A stretch of DNA of 64,000 nt from Pseudomonas sp. GM41(2012) (GTDB lineage: Bacteria; Pseudomonadota; Gammaproteobacteria; Pseudomonadales; Pseudomonadaceae), in assembly GCF_000282315.2 (NCBI RefSeq), contig NZ_AKJN02000008.1:558001-622000 (forward strand), given 5' to 3'. The position numbers were made by a program, and so were the translations under genes. Under the pieces are notes generated by a model. The model searched no databases. It worked only from the letters and a program-made list of their open reading frames with translations, and had not been told where the DNA came from. Positions 1 to 9,189 of this stretch are shown here, piece after piece; position 1 is the stretch's first letter; each line of letters begins with the position of its first letter.

Positions 1-256
1 AGTGGCGAAAGCCGCGGGCACGGCGCTGGAGGAAATCGCCACGGCGTTTACCCTGATCAATGAGCGCAACCTGGTGATCGCCAGCGCCTCAGAGGAACAA
101 GCGGCTGTCGCGCGCGAGGTGGATCGCAACCTGATGAACATTCGCGATCTTGCGTTGCAGACGTCGGCCGGGGCGAATCAAACCAGTGCCGCGAGCCAGG
201 AGCTGTCTCGGTTGGCGGTCGATCTGAATACGATGGTGGCGCGGTTCTCGGTCTGA
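1..256 (+). CDS. Methyl-accepting chemotaxis protein, C-terminal fragment
   Basis: Only the last 84 or so residues are inside the window; the gene begins upstream. The segment is helical and carries the IASASEEQAAVAREV and NQTSAASQELSRLA stretches that end the cytoplasmic signalling coiled coil of chemoreceptors, where adaptation methylation and the packing of the four-helix bundle occur. No CheR/CheB tethering pentapeptide is visible at the end (it finishes MVARFSV). Which ligand is sensed cannot be told, because the periplasmic domain is missing. Family is clear, identity is not. Confidence 0.9.
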   Translation, partial: VAKAAGTALEEIATAFTLINERNLVIASASEEQAAVAREVDRNLMNIRDLALQTSAGANQTSAASQELSRLAVDLNTMVARFSV

Positions 257-425
257 ACGCCGAGCGGTTTTGTCGTTCCGGCGACGCTACCGGCTGGCTG
301 TGCAAGGTTGCGGGTGGCGCCATCCCGGCCTATGGTCCAAGCGATGCTTTACTTGCGACTGGCGCGCGATGACTCGCCGTCGGTTGCTGTCCATCCAGTG
401 CTGATTTGCGTAGCGAGGTGACGAC

Positions 426-1802
426 ATGCCCACCGACTCCCGACCCGCCGTGCTCGAACTGATCGGCAATACGCCGCTGGTGCGCGTCAGCCGTTTCGAT
501 ACCGGCCCGTGCACGCTGTTCCTCAAGCTCGAATCGCAGAACCCCGGCGGCTCGATCAAGGATCGCATCGGCCTGGCGATGATCGACGCCGCCGAGCGCG
601 ATGGCAGCCTGCGACCCGGCGGCACCATCGTCGAGGCCACCGCCGGCAACACCGGCCTTGGCCTGGCCCTGGTCGGCCGTGCCAAGGGTTACCGAGTGGT
701 GTTGGTGGTGCCGGACAAGATGTCCACCGAGAAGGTCTTGCACCTCAAGGCGATGGGCGCCGAGGTGCACATCACCCGCTCCGACGTCGGCAAGGGCCAT
801 CCCGATTACTACCAGGACGTTGCGGCGCGGCTGGCGCTGGAAATCCCCGACGCTTTCTTCGCCGATCAATTCAACAACCCGGCCAACCCGCTGGCCCACG
901 AGTGCAGCACCGCGCCGGAGATCTGGGCGCAAACTCAGCATGACGTGGACGCGATCGTCGTCGGCGTTGGCTCGGCCGGTACGCTGACCGGTCTGACTCG
1001 TTTCTTCCGCCGCGTGCAACCGGAGCTGGTCATGGTGCTGGCCGACCCGGTCGGTTCGGTGATGGCCGAATACAGCCGCAGCGGCACCATGAATACGCCC
1101 GGCTCCTGGGCGGTGGAGGGCATCGGCGAGGACTTCATTCCGTCGATTGCCGACCTGTCCAGCGTGCGCCACGCCTACTCGATCAGCGACGAGGAAAGCT
1201 TCGATCATGCCCGCCAACTGTTGCGCGCCGAAGGCATACTCGGCGGCTCTTCGACCGGCACACTGCTGGCGGCGGCGCTACGTTACTGCCGCGAGCAGAC
1301 CGAGCCGAAGCGGGTCGTGAGCTTCGTCTGCGACACCGGCACGCGCTATCTGTCGAAGGTCTACAACGACCAGTGGATGAACGATCAGGGCCTGTTGCAG
1401 TACAAACATTACGGTGATCTGCGCGACCTGATCTCGCGGCGCTTCGAGGATGGCCGGGTGATCAGCGTGGGCCCGGACGATACGCTGCTCACCGCGTTCC
1501 AGCGCATGCGCCTGGCGGATGTGTCGCAACTGCCGGTGCTGGAGGGCGGGCAGCGGTTGGTCGGCGTGATCGACGAGTCCGACATTCTGCTGGGCATGCA
1601 AGAAGATGCTTCGCACTTTCGCGCGAGCGTGGCCAGCGCGATGACCGATCAGCTGCAAACCCTGCCTCCAAGTGCCAGTCTGGCTGAACTTCGGGCGGAG
1701 CTCGACCGTGGGCTGGTGGCGATCATCGCCGACGCTTCGGGCTTCTACGGCTTGATTACTCGAGTCGACATGCTTATTCACCTACGGAGATCCCTTAGAT
1801 GA
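426..1802 (+). CDS. Cystathionine beta-synthase with C-terminal CBS domain pair
   Basis: PLP enzyme of 458 residues that condenses serine (or a related beta-substituted alanine) with homocysteine to give cystathionine, the first step of reverse transsulfuration. The fold-type II catalytic domain covers about residues 5-320, with the PLP lysine K45 in NPGGSIKDR and the phosphate loop GVGSAGTLTG. Residues about 340-455 form two CBS motifs (DVSQLPVLEGG, GVIDESDILLGM), a regulatory module. A strong Shine-Dalgarno (GAGGTGA) sits just before the ATG. The stop overlaps the start of the next gene (ATGA), so the two are translationally coupled. A cysteine synthase is the alternative, but the CBS domains and the lyase partner argue for CBS. 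Confidence 0.93.
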   Translation: MPTDSRPAVLELIGNTPLVRVSRFDTGPCTLFLKLESQNPGGSIKDRIGLAMIDAAERDGSLRPGGTIVEATAGNTGLGLALVGRAKGYRVVLVVPDKMSTEKVLHLKAMGAEVHITRSDVGKGHPDYYQDVAARLALEIPDAFFADQFNNPANPLAHECSTAPEIWAQTQHDVDAIVVGVGSAGTLTGLTRFFRRVQPELVMVLADPVGSVMAEYSRSGTMNTPGSWAVEGIGEDFIPSIADLSSVRHAYSISDEESFDHARQLLRAEGILGGSSTGTLLAAALRYCREQTEPKRVVSFVCDTGTRYLSKVYNDQWMNDQGLLQYKHYGDLRDLISRRFEDGRVISVGPDDTLLTAFQRMRLADVSQLPVLEGGQRLVGVIDESDILLGMQEDASHFRASVASAMTDQLQTLPPSASLAELRAELDRGLVAIIADASGFYGLITRVDMLIHLRRSLR

Positions 1803-2977
1803 GTCAACACGATGAAAACGCTGTGCCACGTGCCTTCGCCACCCGTGTGATCCATGCCGGGCAAACGCCCGACCCTACCACCGGGGCGCTGATGCCGCCG
1901 ATTTACGCCAACTCCACCTATTTGCAGCAGAGTCCCGGTGTGCACAAGGGCTTCGACTACGGGCGCTCGCACAACCCGACGCGCTTTGCGCTGGAGCGTT
2001 GTGTCGCGGACCTCGAAAGCGGCACCCAGGCCTTCGCGTTCGCCTCCGGGCTGGCGGCGATCTCCACCGTGCTCGAACTGCTCGACGCGGGCTCGCACAT
2101 CGTCTCCGGCAATGATTTGTACGGCGGCACCTTTCGGCTGTTCGACAAGGTGCGCAAACGCAGCGCCGGGCATCGCTTCAGCTTCGTCGATCTGACTGAC
2201 CTGGAGGGGTTCGAAGCGGCACTGCAGCCCGACACGAAAATGGTTTGGGTCGAGACGCCAAGCAATCCCTTGCTGAGTCTGACGGACCTCGCCGCCGTCG
2301 CGCGCATCTGTCGCTCGCGAGGCATCATTTGTGTTGCCGACAACACCTTTGCCAGCCCGTGGATACAACGCCCGCTGGAGCAGGGCTTCGACATCGTGCT
2401 GCACTCGACCACCAAGTACCTGAACGGCCACTCCGACGTGATCGGCGGCATCGCAGTGGTCGGACAAAACGCAGACCTGGCGGAGCGTCTGGGCTTCCTG
2501 CAGAACTCGGTAGGCGCGATCGCCGGGCCGTTCGACGCTTTCCTCACCCTGCGCGGCGTGAAGACCCTGGCGCTGCGCATGGAGCGCCACTGCAACAACG
2601 CGCTGGACCTGGCGCAATGGCTGGAGCGTCAACCGCAGGTGGAGCGCGTCTATTATCCGGGCCTGCCGTCGCACCCGCAGCACGCACTGGCGCAGCGGCA
2701 GATGCGCGGTTTCGGCGGGATGATATCTCTCGACCTGAACTGCGACCTGGCCGGTGCCACGCGCTTCCTCGAGAGTGTGCGGATCTTCGCCTTGGCCGAG
2801 AGCCTGGGCGGGGTGGAAAGCCTGATCGAGCACCCGGCGATCATGACCCACGCCAGCATCCCCGCAGACACCCGTGCGCAACTCGGCATCGGCGATGCGT
2901 TGGTGCGGTTGTCCGTGGGGGTCGAGGATGTCGAAGACCTGCGCGATGACCTGGCACAGGCGCTGGCGCGGATCTGA
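1799..2977 (+). CDS. Cystathionine gamma-lyase (Cys/Met metabolism PLP enzyme)
   Basis: A 392-residue member of the trans-sulfuration PLP family (fold type I). Visible hallmarks are the PLP lysine K206 in STTKYLNGHSDV, the substrate motif ETPSNPLL, the active-site tyrosine region FDYGRSHNPTR and FASGLAAIST. Sequence alone does not cleanly separate gamma-lyase from gamma-synthase. The four-base overlap with cystathionine beta-synthase makes gamma-lyase (cystathionine to cysteine, 2-oxobutyrate and ammonia) the better reading. With its partner it would let the cell draw cysteine from homocysteine and can release H2S. A bidirectional terminator follows directly. Confidence 0.88.
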   Translation: MSQHDENAVPRAFATRVIHAGQTPDPTTGALMPPIYANSTYLQQSPGVHKGFDYGRSHNPTRFALERCVADLESGTQAFAFASGLAAISTVLELLDAGSHIVSGNDLYGGTFRLFDKVRKRSAGHRFSFVDLTDLEGFEAALQPDTKMVWVETPSNPLLSLTDLAAVARICRSRGIICVADNTFASPWIQRPLEQGFDIVLHSTTKYLNGHSDVIGGIAVVGQNADLAERLGFLQNSVGAIAGPFDAFLTLRGVKTLALRMERHCNNALDLAQWLERQPQVERVYYPGLPSHPQHALAQRQMRGFGGMISLDLNCDLAGATRFLESVRIFALAESLGGVESLIEHPAIMTHASIPADTRAQLGIGDALVRLSVGVEDVEDLRDDLAQALARI

Positions 2978-2992
2978 ATATCAGCAGGCAAA

Positions 2993-3027
2993 AAAAATCC
3001 GGAACCCTTATCGGATTCCGGATTTTT
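2993..3027. terminator. Bidirectional intrinsic terminator
   Basis: A 12-bp perfect stem (AAAAATCCGGAA at 2993-3004 with TTCCGGATTTTT at 3016-3027) around an 11-nt loop, flanked by A and T runs on both sides. It lies between the convergent cystathionine lyase gene and the DUF3108 gene and can serve both. Confidence 0.92.
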
Positions 3028-3040
3028 GTGTCGAGCCGGA

Positions 3041-3754
3041 TCAGCTGCCTTTGACAGCCTTGCCGTTGACCGTACCGTCGAGGAGCATGATGTTGTACTC
3101 CTTGCCGTCGGTTTCAACCTGTTGCAGACGAACCAGCAGGTAATCCCAGTCCTTGGCGAACCACAGGACGGTGATGCGCTTGCTTTGCGTCGGGTCGCGC
3201 ACGCGCTCGACCTTGATCGCATCGATCTGGCCAGCCTTGGTGTCGACCTTTTCCGAACCCAGCACGCGGAAATCATAGGTATCGACTTCACCATCGTCGA
3301 CGACTTGATAGCTCATGCTTTTCTTGCCAGCGGCCACGTCGTGCTGCAAGGCGAGCTGATAAGTGGATTTGTCGACCATGCCGCGGTTGAGCGGGATCTT
3401 GACCGGGTCACCACGATCGGTGCCGGTGACCATTTTGTTGGTCCAGTCGAAATCCAGGTCAGCCTTCTTGGCTTTACCCAGGCCGCCACGTTCGAAGTGG
3501 TAGGACTGCGGCAGCATGGTGTCCTTGTCCAGCGTCAGGGTGCTTTCTTCGGTCAGGCTGGCGATCATCATCGAGGCCTTGAAGCTGAGCTTCCAGGCGC
3601 CGTTGGCTTGCTTGGTCAGGCTTCGTTCAGCGGTGCCGCTCATGGGCAACTGCTTCCAGTCAGCGGTATAGCTGGCGGAGAAAGGTTGAAGTTCTGCAGC
3701 CTGCGCAAATGGCAGTGCGAGCAGAGCGCAAGCGAAGAGCAGGGCACGACGCAT
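3041..3754 (-). CDS. DUF3108 family secreted/periplasmic protein
   Basis: A 237-residue protein starting MRRALLFACALLALPFAQAA, a Sec signal peptide with cleavage probably after AQA. The mature part resembles DUF3108 proteins: a lipocalin-like series of beta strands (ASYTADWKQLPMSGTAER, YHFERGG, DKSTYQLALQHD, SYQVVDDGEVDTY). Function is unknown for the family; an envelope role is assumed. It lies 8 bp downstream of purN on the same strand, so it is probably read through from the purM-purN operon, although nothing in it suggests a role in purine synthesis. This order is common in Pseudomonas. Confidence 0.85.
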   Translation of the reverse strand: MRRALLFACALLALPFAQAAELQPFSASYTADWKQLPMSGTAERSLTKQANGAWKLSFKASMMIASLTEESTLTLDKDTMLPQSYHFERGGLGKAKKADLDFDWTNKMVTGTDRGDPVKIPLNRGMVDKSTYQLALQHDVAAGKKSMSYQVVDDGEVDTYDFRVLGSEKVDTKAGQIDAIKVERVRDPTQSKRITVLWFAKDWDYLLVRLQQVETDGKEYNIMLLDGTVNGKAVKGS

Positions 3755-3762
3755 AAAATCTC

Positions 3763-4416
3763 CTAGGTTCGAATCAAGTGGCCGCTGGCCGCGAGTAACT
3801 TTCCATCCAGTAAAGCACCTTGTTCGCCGAGTGATAAACGACCTTCGGCAAACCAGCGTACAGCCAACGGGTAGATCAGGTGTTCCTGTGTATGAACTCG
3901 CTGCGCCAGACTCTGCGGCGAATCGTGCAACTCTACCGGTATTACTGCCTGTACGACCAGTGGTCCGCCATCGAGTTCCTCGGTGACGAAGTGCACGGAA
4001 CAGCCGTGCTCGGTGTCGCCGGCTTCCAGCGCGCGCTGATGGGTGTGTAACCCTTTGTATTTGGGTAGCAGCGAAGGATGGATGTTGAGCAGGCGACCCG
4101 CGTAGTGGCGCACGAAGTCAGCGCTGAGAATGCGCATGAAACCGGCCAGTACCACGAGTTTGGGGTTGAACGCGTCGATCTGCTCGATCAGCGCGGCATC
4201 GAAGGCCTCGCGGCCTTCGAAAGCCTTGTGATCCAGGGTGCGGGTGTCGATACCCGCGTCCCTGGCGCGTTGCAGGCCGTAGGCGTCGGCGCGGTTGGAA
4301 ATCACCGCAGCGATGCGGGCCGGGCTGTCGCCGGTCCGCGTGCTGTCGATCAAGGCCTGCAAGTTACTGCCGGTGCCGGACAACAGCACCACCACATCAC
4401 AGGTCTGGGACATCAA
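3763..4416 (-). CDS. purN: Phosphoribosylglycinamide formyltransferase PurN
   Basis: A 217-residue enzyme for the third step of purine synthesis: transfer of formyl from 10-formyltetrahydrofolate to GAR. The N-terminal VVLLSGTGSNLQAL loop binds the phosphate, and the catalytic Asn-His pair lies in NIHPSLLPKYKG; the third catalytic residue, Asp, is in EELDGGPLV. Length fits the family. Its ATG overlaps the purM stop by four bases, the usual purMN coupling in gamma-proteobacteria. Confidence 0.97.
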   Translation of the reverse strand: MMSQTCDVVVLLSGTGSNLQALIDSTRTGDSPARIAAVISNRADAYGLQRARDAGIDTRTLDHKAFEGREAFDAALIEQIDAFNPKLVVLAGFMRILSADFVRHYAGRLLNIHPSLLPKYKGLHTHQRALEAGDTEHGCSVHFVTEELDGGPLVVQAVIPVELHDSPQSLAQRVHTQEHLIYPLAVRWFAEGRLSLGEQGALLDGKLLAASGHLIRT

Positions 4417-5471
4417 TGAGCCTTGAGGTTCTTCAGTTCAACCTGAGCCGCGCCTTCGGCAGCGGTGGAGATCTGACCGATGACCCAAGGCTGCTCGCCG
4501 GCTTCGCGCAGGACGTTCAGGGCGGTTTCGACGTGCTCTTGAGCAACGCAGATGACCATGCCCACGCCGCAGTTCAGCACGCGGTGCATTTCGTTTTCGT
4601 CGACGTTGCCTTTCTCTTGCAGCCAGTCGAACACGGCAGGACGGGTCCAGCTCGCGACGTCAACCACCGCTTGTGCGCCTTTTGGCAGAACGCGCGGGAT
4701 GTTGTCCAGCAGGCCACCACCGGTGATGTGGGCCATGGCTTTGACGGCGCCGGTTTCCTTGATCAGCTTGAGCAGCGGCTTCACGTAGATACGGGTCGGA
4801 GCCATCAGCAGGTCGGTCAGCGGTTTGCCGTCGAGCTGGATGTTTTCGATGTCGGCACCGGACACTTCGATGATCTTGCGGATCAGCGAGTAGCCATTGG
4901 AGTGCGGGCCGGAAGACGGCAGGGCGAGCAGGGCATCGCCGGCAGCGACTTTGGAACCGTCGATGATTTCGGATTTTTCCACGACGCCGACGCAGAAGCC
5001 GGCCAGGTCGTAGTCTTCGCCTTCGTACATGCCAGGCATTTCAGCGGTTTCGCCGCCAACCAGCGAGCAGCCGGACAATTCACAGCCAGCGCCAATGCCG
5101 GTCACGACCTGGGTCGCGGTTTCGACGTTGAGTTTGCCGGTGGCGTAGTAGTCGAGGAAGAACAGCGGCTCGGCGCCGCAGACCACCAGGTCGTTTACGC
5201 ACATGGCAACCAGGTCGATGCCGATGCTGTCGTGCTTGTTCAGGTTCAGTGCCAGGCGCAGCTTGGTGCCGACGCCGTCAGTGCCGGAAACCAGCACGGG
5301 CTGCTTGTAGCCGGCCGGGATTTCGCAGAGGGCGCCGAAACCGCCCAGGCCGCCCATGACTTCCGGGCGCGCAGTGCGCTTGGCGACGCTCTTGATGCGT
5401 TCGACCAATGCTTCACCGGCGTCGATGTCTACACCGGCGTCCTTGTAGCTCAGGGAGGGTTGCTTGCTCAT
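4413..5471 (-). CDS. purM: Phosphoribosylformylglycinamidine cyclo-ligase PurM (AIR synthetase)
   Basis: A 352-residue enzyme that closes the imidazole ring, converting FGAM and ATP to AIR. Typical features are MSKQPSLSYKDAGVDIDAGE at the start, VSGTDGVGTKLRLA, GGETAEMPGMY and HITGGGLLDNIPRVLP. An in-frame ATG exists 18 codons upstream (5525), but the conserved family start is at 5471. The gene is divergent from the DUF2066 gene across a spacer of roughly 380 bp that should hold both promoters. Confidence 0.96.
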   Translation of the reverse strand: MSKQPSLSYKDAGVDIDAGEALVERIKSVAKRTARPEVMGGLGGFGALCEIPAGYKQPVLVSGTDGVGTKLRLALNLNKHDSIGIDLVAMCVNDLVVCGAEPLFFLDYYATGKLNVETATQVVTGIGAGCELSGCSLVGGETAEMPGMYEGEDYDLAGFCVGVVEKSEIIDGSKVAAGDALLALPSSGPHSNGYSLIRKIIEVSGADIENIQLDGKPLTDLLMAPTRIYVKPLLKLIKETGAVKAMAHITGGGLLDNIPRVLPKGAQAVVDVASWTRPAVFDWLQEKGNVDENEMHRVLNCGVGMVICVAQEHVETALNVLREAGEQPWVIGQISTAAEGAAQVELKNLKAH

Positions 5472-5853
5472 GATCCAGGCCTTTAGGGGGGATTCAGGGG
5501 TAACGACCGAGTCCAGTGGGACCACCGAAACTGACGAAGGCGATTGCCATCCGCGAATTTCAGGGTGCCCGGCTGTTGCCGGTCTGCGAAGGCGCGCGAT
5601 TTTATCAGGCTTGAGGGGCAGCGGCCATCCTCACGCCGACGGCAGGGGCATATCCGCTTAAAAAAACCTTCATTGCCCGTGTTGGCCGCATCCTTCATGG
5701 CTGTATAAGGTATCGCTATTAACCGTCTATCGTTATGACAGTGCAAAAACTTACCAGGGTCAGGTGAATGTTTTGCTGGGGGGCGTGGTCACAGCCTTGC
5801 TCAATCCGGTTCACGCGGCCTGTTCCAGCCGCTCTTGTCGTCAGGAATCCTCC

Positions 5854-6915
5854 ATGCGTTTTTTTTCTAGATTTTTGTTTGCGGGCTGTATGTCATTGGT
5901 CAGCCTGGCGAGTCATGCCGAAACCGTCAAAAACCTGTATCAGGTGCGCCAGCCTGTCAGTGGGCAAACCCCGGAAGTGCGTGATCAAGCGACCCAGCAA
6001 GCGCTGGATACGCTGGTGTTGCGTCTGACCGGCGATCCCAAGGCTGCGCAAAGTCCGGGGTTGGCGGCACTGCGCAAGGACCCGCAGCAAATCATCAGTC
6101 AGTACGGCTTTGACGCCGGCCCGCCGGAAGTGCTGAAGGTCGATTTCGACCCGGCCACCACCGAGCAAGCGTTGCGCCGTGCCGGGCTGTCGTTGTGGGG
6201 GGCGAACCGGCCTTCGATCCTCGGCTGGTGGTTGAACGATTCCACCGAGGGTTCAAGTCTGGTCGGTGATGGCCAGGCCAGTGCTGCACCGCTGCGTCGA
6301 GCAGCGCAACACCGTGGTCTGCCGCTGCGCCTGCCGCTGGCCGATCTGAGTGAGCAGATCGTCGCCACTGCACCGAATCTGGAAGGTACGGACGCGACGC
6401 CACTGCGCGGGGCATCGGAGCGTTACAACGCTGACGCCTTGCTCGCGGTGCATGCTCGTGAAGAGGGCGGACAGTGGCAGGCCAAGTGGCATTTGTGGCT
6501 CGGCGACAAGAAGGAGGCGGGCAGCGTGCAGGGCGCGGATCAGGCCGCGGTGGCCGATGCGGTGATGCTGGCGGTCAGTGAGCGGCTGGCACCGCGGTTT
6601 GTCGTCAAGCCGGGTGCTTCGGGCGAACAATTGCTCGAAGTGCAGGGCATGAACCTGGAACACTACGCGACGCTTGGACGTTTGCTGGAACCGTTTGGTG
6701 CGCGCCTGCAAAGTGTCGACGGCGACCGGATTCTCTATCGGGTCAATGGCAGCGCCGAACAGTTGAAGGCGCAATTGTCGCTGGCCAGGTTGCAGGAAGT
6801 TCCAGCAGGTGAGGCGCCAGCCCCCACCGCCCCCGTTCAACCTGCTGCCGCCGGTTCGACACCGGCCCTAGCGCCCACGCCGGCACCGATGCCGCAGTTG
6901 CGTTTCCGCTGGTAA
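5854..6915 (+). CDS. DUF2066 family exported protein
   Basis: A 353-residue protein beginning MRFFSRFLFAGCMSLVSLAS, a signal peptide ending near SHA. The upstream in-frame ATG at 5764 adds 30 residues and would bury the signal peptide, so 5854 (preceded by a GGAA element) is preferred. The body matches DUF2066 (VRQPVSGQTPEVRDQATQQ near the N-terminus, LRLTGDPKAAQ). The C-terminal 45 residues are low-complexity Pro/Ala ending LRFRW. No biochemical function is known for the family. It opens a likely run with the permease and hda genes downstream. Confidence 0.85.
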   Translation: MRFFSRFLFAGCMSLVSLASHAETVKNLYQVRQPVSGQTPEVRDQATQQALDTLVLRLTGDPKAAQSPGLAALRKDPQQIISQYGFDAGPPEVLKVDFDPATTEQALRRAGLSLWGANRPSILGWWLNDSTEGSSLVGDGQASAAPLRRAAQHRGLPLRLPLADLSEQIVATAPNLEGTDATPLRGASERYNADALLAVHAREEGGQWQAKWHLWLGDKKEAGSVQGADQAAVADAVMLAVSERLAPRFVVKPGASGEQLLEVQGMNLEHYATLGRLLEPFGARLQSVDGDRILYRVNGSAEQLKAQLSLARLQEVPAGEAPAPTAPVQPAAAGSTPALAPTPAPMPQLRFRW

Positions 6916-6953
6916 GTTTTTCTTTCTTTATATAGATGCATATGGAGTTGTAC

Positions 6954-8027
6954 ATGGCCGATACGCGGCGTTGGTTCTGGTTGGGTGGGGTGATCCTGCT
7001 CTGCGCGTTTGTCTGGCTGTTGCATCCGATCCTGACGCCGTTTCTGGTGGCGCTGCTGTTGGCTTATCTGTTCGATCCATTGGTGGATCGGCTGGAGAAG
7101 GCCGGTCTGTCTCGGACGTGGGGCGTGGTGGCGGTGTTTGCGTTGTTCACCTTGATCTTCACGACCTTGCTGCTGGTGTTGGTGCCGATGCTCGCCAAGC
7201 AGCTGTTTCGCTTGTACGAATTGGCGCCGCAGATGCTCGACTGGTTGCAGCACACCGCACTGCCGTGGGCGCAATCGAAATTCGGACTCTCGGATAATTT
7301 CTGGAAATTCGACAAGCTCAAGGCAGCAATCAGCGAGCACATGGGCCAGACCACTGACATTGTCGGGGTCGTGCTGAGTCAGGCGACGGCTTCCGGGCTG
7401 GCGCTGATCGGTTGGTTGGCGAATCTGGTGCTGATCCCGGTGGTGAGTTTCTATCTGCTGCGGGACTGGGACCTGATGATGGCCAAGATCCGCGGTCTGC
7501 TGCCCCGTGATCGCGAAGAGCGCGTTGTGATCCTGGCGGGTGAATGCCATGAAGTGCTGGGTGCATTCGTGCGCGGGCAGTTGTTGGTGATGGTGGCGTT
7601 GGGCGTGATCTACGCGGCCGGCCTGATGTTGGTTGGGCTGGAGCTGGGGCTGTTGATTGGGATGATTGCCGGTCTGGCGGCGATCGTGCCGTACATGGGG
7701 TTCGTTATCGGGATCGGTGCAGCCTTGATTGCCGGTCTGTTCCAGTTCGGTGGCGATCTGTATCCCATGATCGGAATCGTCGCGGTGTTCATGGTGGGTC
7801 AGGCGCTGGAAGGCATGGTGCTGACGCCATTGTTGGTGGGGGACCGGATCGGTCTGCACCCGGTGGCGGTGATCTTCGCGATTCTGGCCGGGGGCGAGCT
7901 GTTCGGTTTTACCGGTGTGCTGCTGGCGCTGCCGGTGGCGGCGGTGATCATGGTGCTGGTGCGCCATGTGCATGATTTGTATAAAGATTCGGATATCTAC
8001 GGCGGTGCCGACGAGTCTGAACGCTAA
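6954..8027 (+). CDS. AI-2E/PerM family permease
   Basis: A 357-residue inner-membrane protein with about eight hydrophobic segments: two at the N-terminus, a soluble stretch (about residues 95-140) and a block of six. The family signature occurs as LVLIPVVSFYLLRDWD and GFVIGIGAALIAGLFQ, with GEALEG-like VGQALEGMVLTPLLVG near the end. Members include AI-2 exporters and Na+/H+ antiporters, so the substrate is open. Three in-frame ATGs lie at 6936, 6942 and 6954; only 6954 (MADTRRW) has a Shine-Dalgarno (GGAG at 6944-6947) at the right distance. Confidence 0.88.
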   Translation: MADTRRWFWLGGVILLCAFVWLLHPILTPFLVALLLAYLFDPLVDRLEKAGLSRTWGVVAVFALFTLIFTTLLLVLVPMLAKQLFRLYELAPQMLDWLQHTALPWAQSKFGLSDNFWKFDKLKAAISEHMGQTTDIVGVVLSQATASGLALIGWLANLVLIPVVSFYLLRDWDLMMAKIRGLLPRDREERVVILAGECHEVLGAFVRGQLLVMVALGVIYAAGLMLVGLELGLLIGMIAGLAAIVPYMGFVIGIGAALIAGLFQFGGDLYPMIGIVAVFMVGQALEGMVLTPLLVGDRIGLHPVAVIFAILAGGELFGFTGVLLALPVAAVIMVLVRHVHDLYKDSDIYGGADESER

Positions 8028-8257
8028 GGTTCGTTGGTGGTTGGTAACGGGTGGCCTGGTTCCATGCCAGGTTGGCCCGCCTCCCTTGCGCGGCTGTCAC
8101 ATGCGCCGCCAAAGAAACTGGCATAAAACCAGGGTGTTAACGCAAACCTTTGATTTTGCTTGTGGTCTGTCGCATTGTGCGACCCGCCTCACGGGTATAA
8201 ACTTCGCAAACTTTACACAGAGGCCACTAACGGTTCCTTTGGAACTGTTCAGTCAGC

Positions 8258-8962
8258 ATGAAACCGATTCAGCTGCCCCTAGGTGTGCGTCTGCGTGATG
8301 ACGCTACCTTTATCAATTACTATCCAGGCGCCAATGCCGCTGCACTCGGCTATGTCGAGCGGCTATGCGAAGCCGACGCCGGGTGGACCGAAAGCCTGAT
8401 TTATCTCTGGGGCAAGGACGGGGTAGGGCGTACGCACTTGTTGCAGGCGGCCTGCCTGCGCTTCGAGCAACTGGGGGAGCCGGCGGTGTATTTGCCGTTG
8501 GCCGAACTGCTTGATCGCGGCATCGCCATCCTCGACAACCTCGAACAGTACGAACTGGTCTGCCTGGATGATTTGCAGGCGGTGGCCGGTCGAGCGGATT
8601 GGGAAGAGGCGTTGTTCCATCTGTTCAACCGTCTGCGTGACAGCGGTCGACGCCTGCTGATCGCTGCATCGACATCCCCGCGTGAACTGCCGGTGAAGCT
8701 GGCGGACCTCAAATCCCGTCTGACGTTGGCACTGATCTTTCAGATGCGTCCGCTCTCCGACGAAGACAAGTTGCGTGCCTTGCAACTGCGCGCCTCTCGT
8801 CGCGGCCTGCACCTGACCGATGAAGTCGGGCATTTCATTTTGACCCGCGGTACGCGCAGCATGAGTGCGCTTTTCGAGCTGCTTGAGCGTCTCGATCAGG
8901 CTTCCCTTCAAGCTCAACGCAAGCTGACCATTCCCTTTCTGAAAGAAACGCTTGGCTGGTAA
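8258..8962 (+). CDS. hda: DnaA regulatory inactivator Hda
   Basis: A 234-residue AAA+ protein that, with the DNA-loaded beta clamp, stimulates ATP hydrolysis on DnaA after replication starts. The N-terminal QLPLGV (residues 5-10) fits a clamp-binding peptide. The P-loop reads GKDGVGRTH, with Arg where a Lys is usual; as far as I recall this is normal for Hda. Walker B is LVCLDDLQAVAG, and the arginine-finger region is LKSRLTLALIFQM. It has no DnaA-type DNA-binding domain IV. The 230-bp spacer upstream of it holds no other gene. Confidence 0.95.
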   Translation: MKPIQLPLGVRLRDDATFINYYPGANAAALGYVERLCEADAGWTESLIYLWGKDGVGRTHLLQAACLRFEQLGEPAVYLPLAELLDRGIAILDNLEQYELVCLDDLQAVAGRADWEEALFHLFNRLRDSGRRLLIAASTSPRELPVKLADLKSRLTLALIFQMRPLSDEDKLRALQLRASRRGLHLTDEVGHFILTRGTRSMSALFELLERLDQASLQAQRKLTIPFLKETLGW

Positions 8963-9189
8963 CAAAAGCCTGGTAAAGCCAAGGCCCTAGCGGGTTTCGG
9001 CATCTTTCAGGCGTCAAGAATTCCGCTTTCCTACAGGGCTGCAGGCTGCGCGAACGTCTAAAACGGGCTTAAGCGCTTAGATGTAAACGCGAAACCAAGA
9101 AGTCACATAAAGTTCGATTGAATTTGCAAATGAGGTTGATAGTAGGCATAGTCTCGGCTTCTTTAGAACTATCAGCCACGGTCGTGCCC

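Noticed and set aside
1778..2881. 367-codon minus-strand frame opposite the cystathionine lyase
   Set aside because: Shadow frame; the plus strand has all PLP-enzyme motifs.
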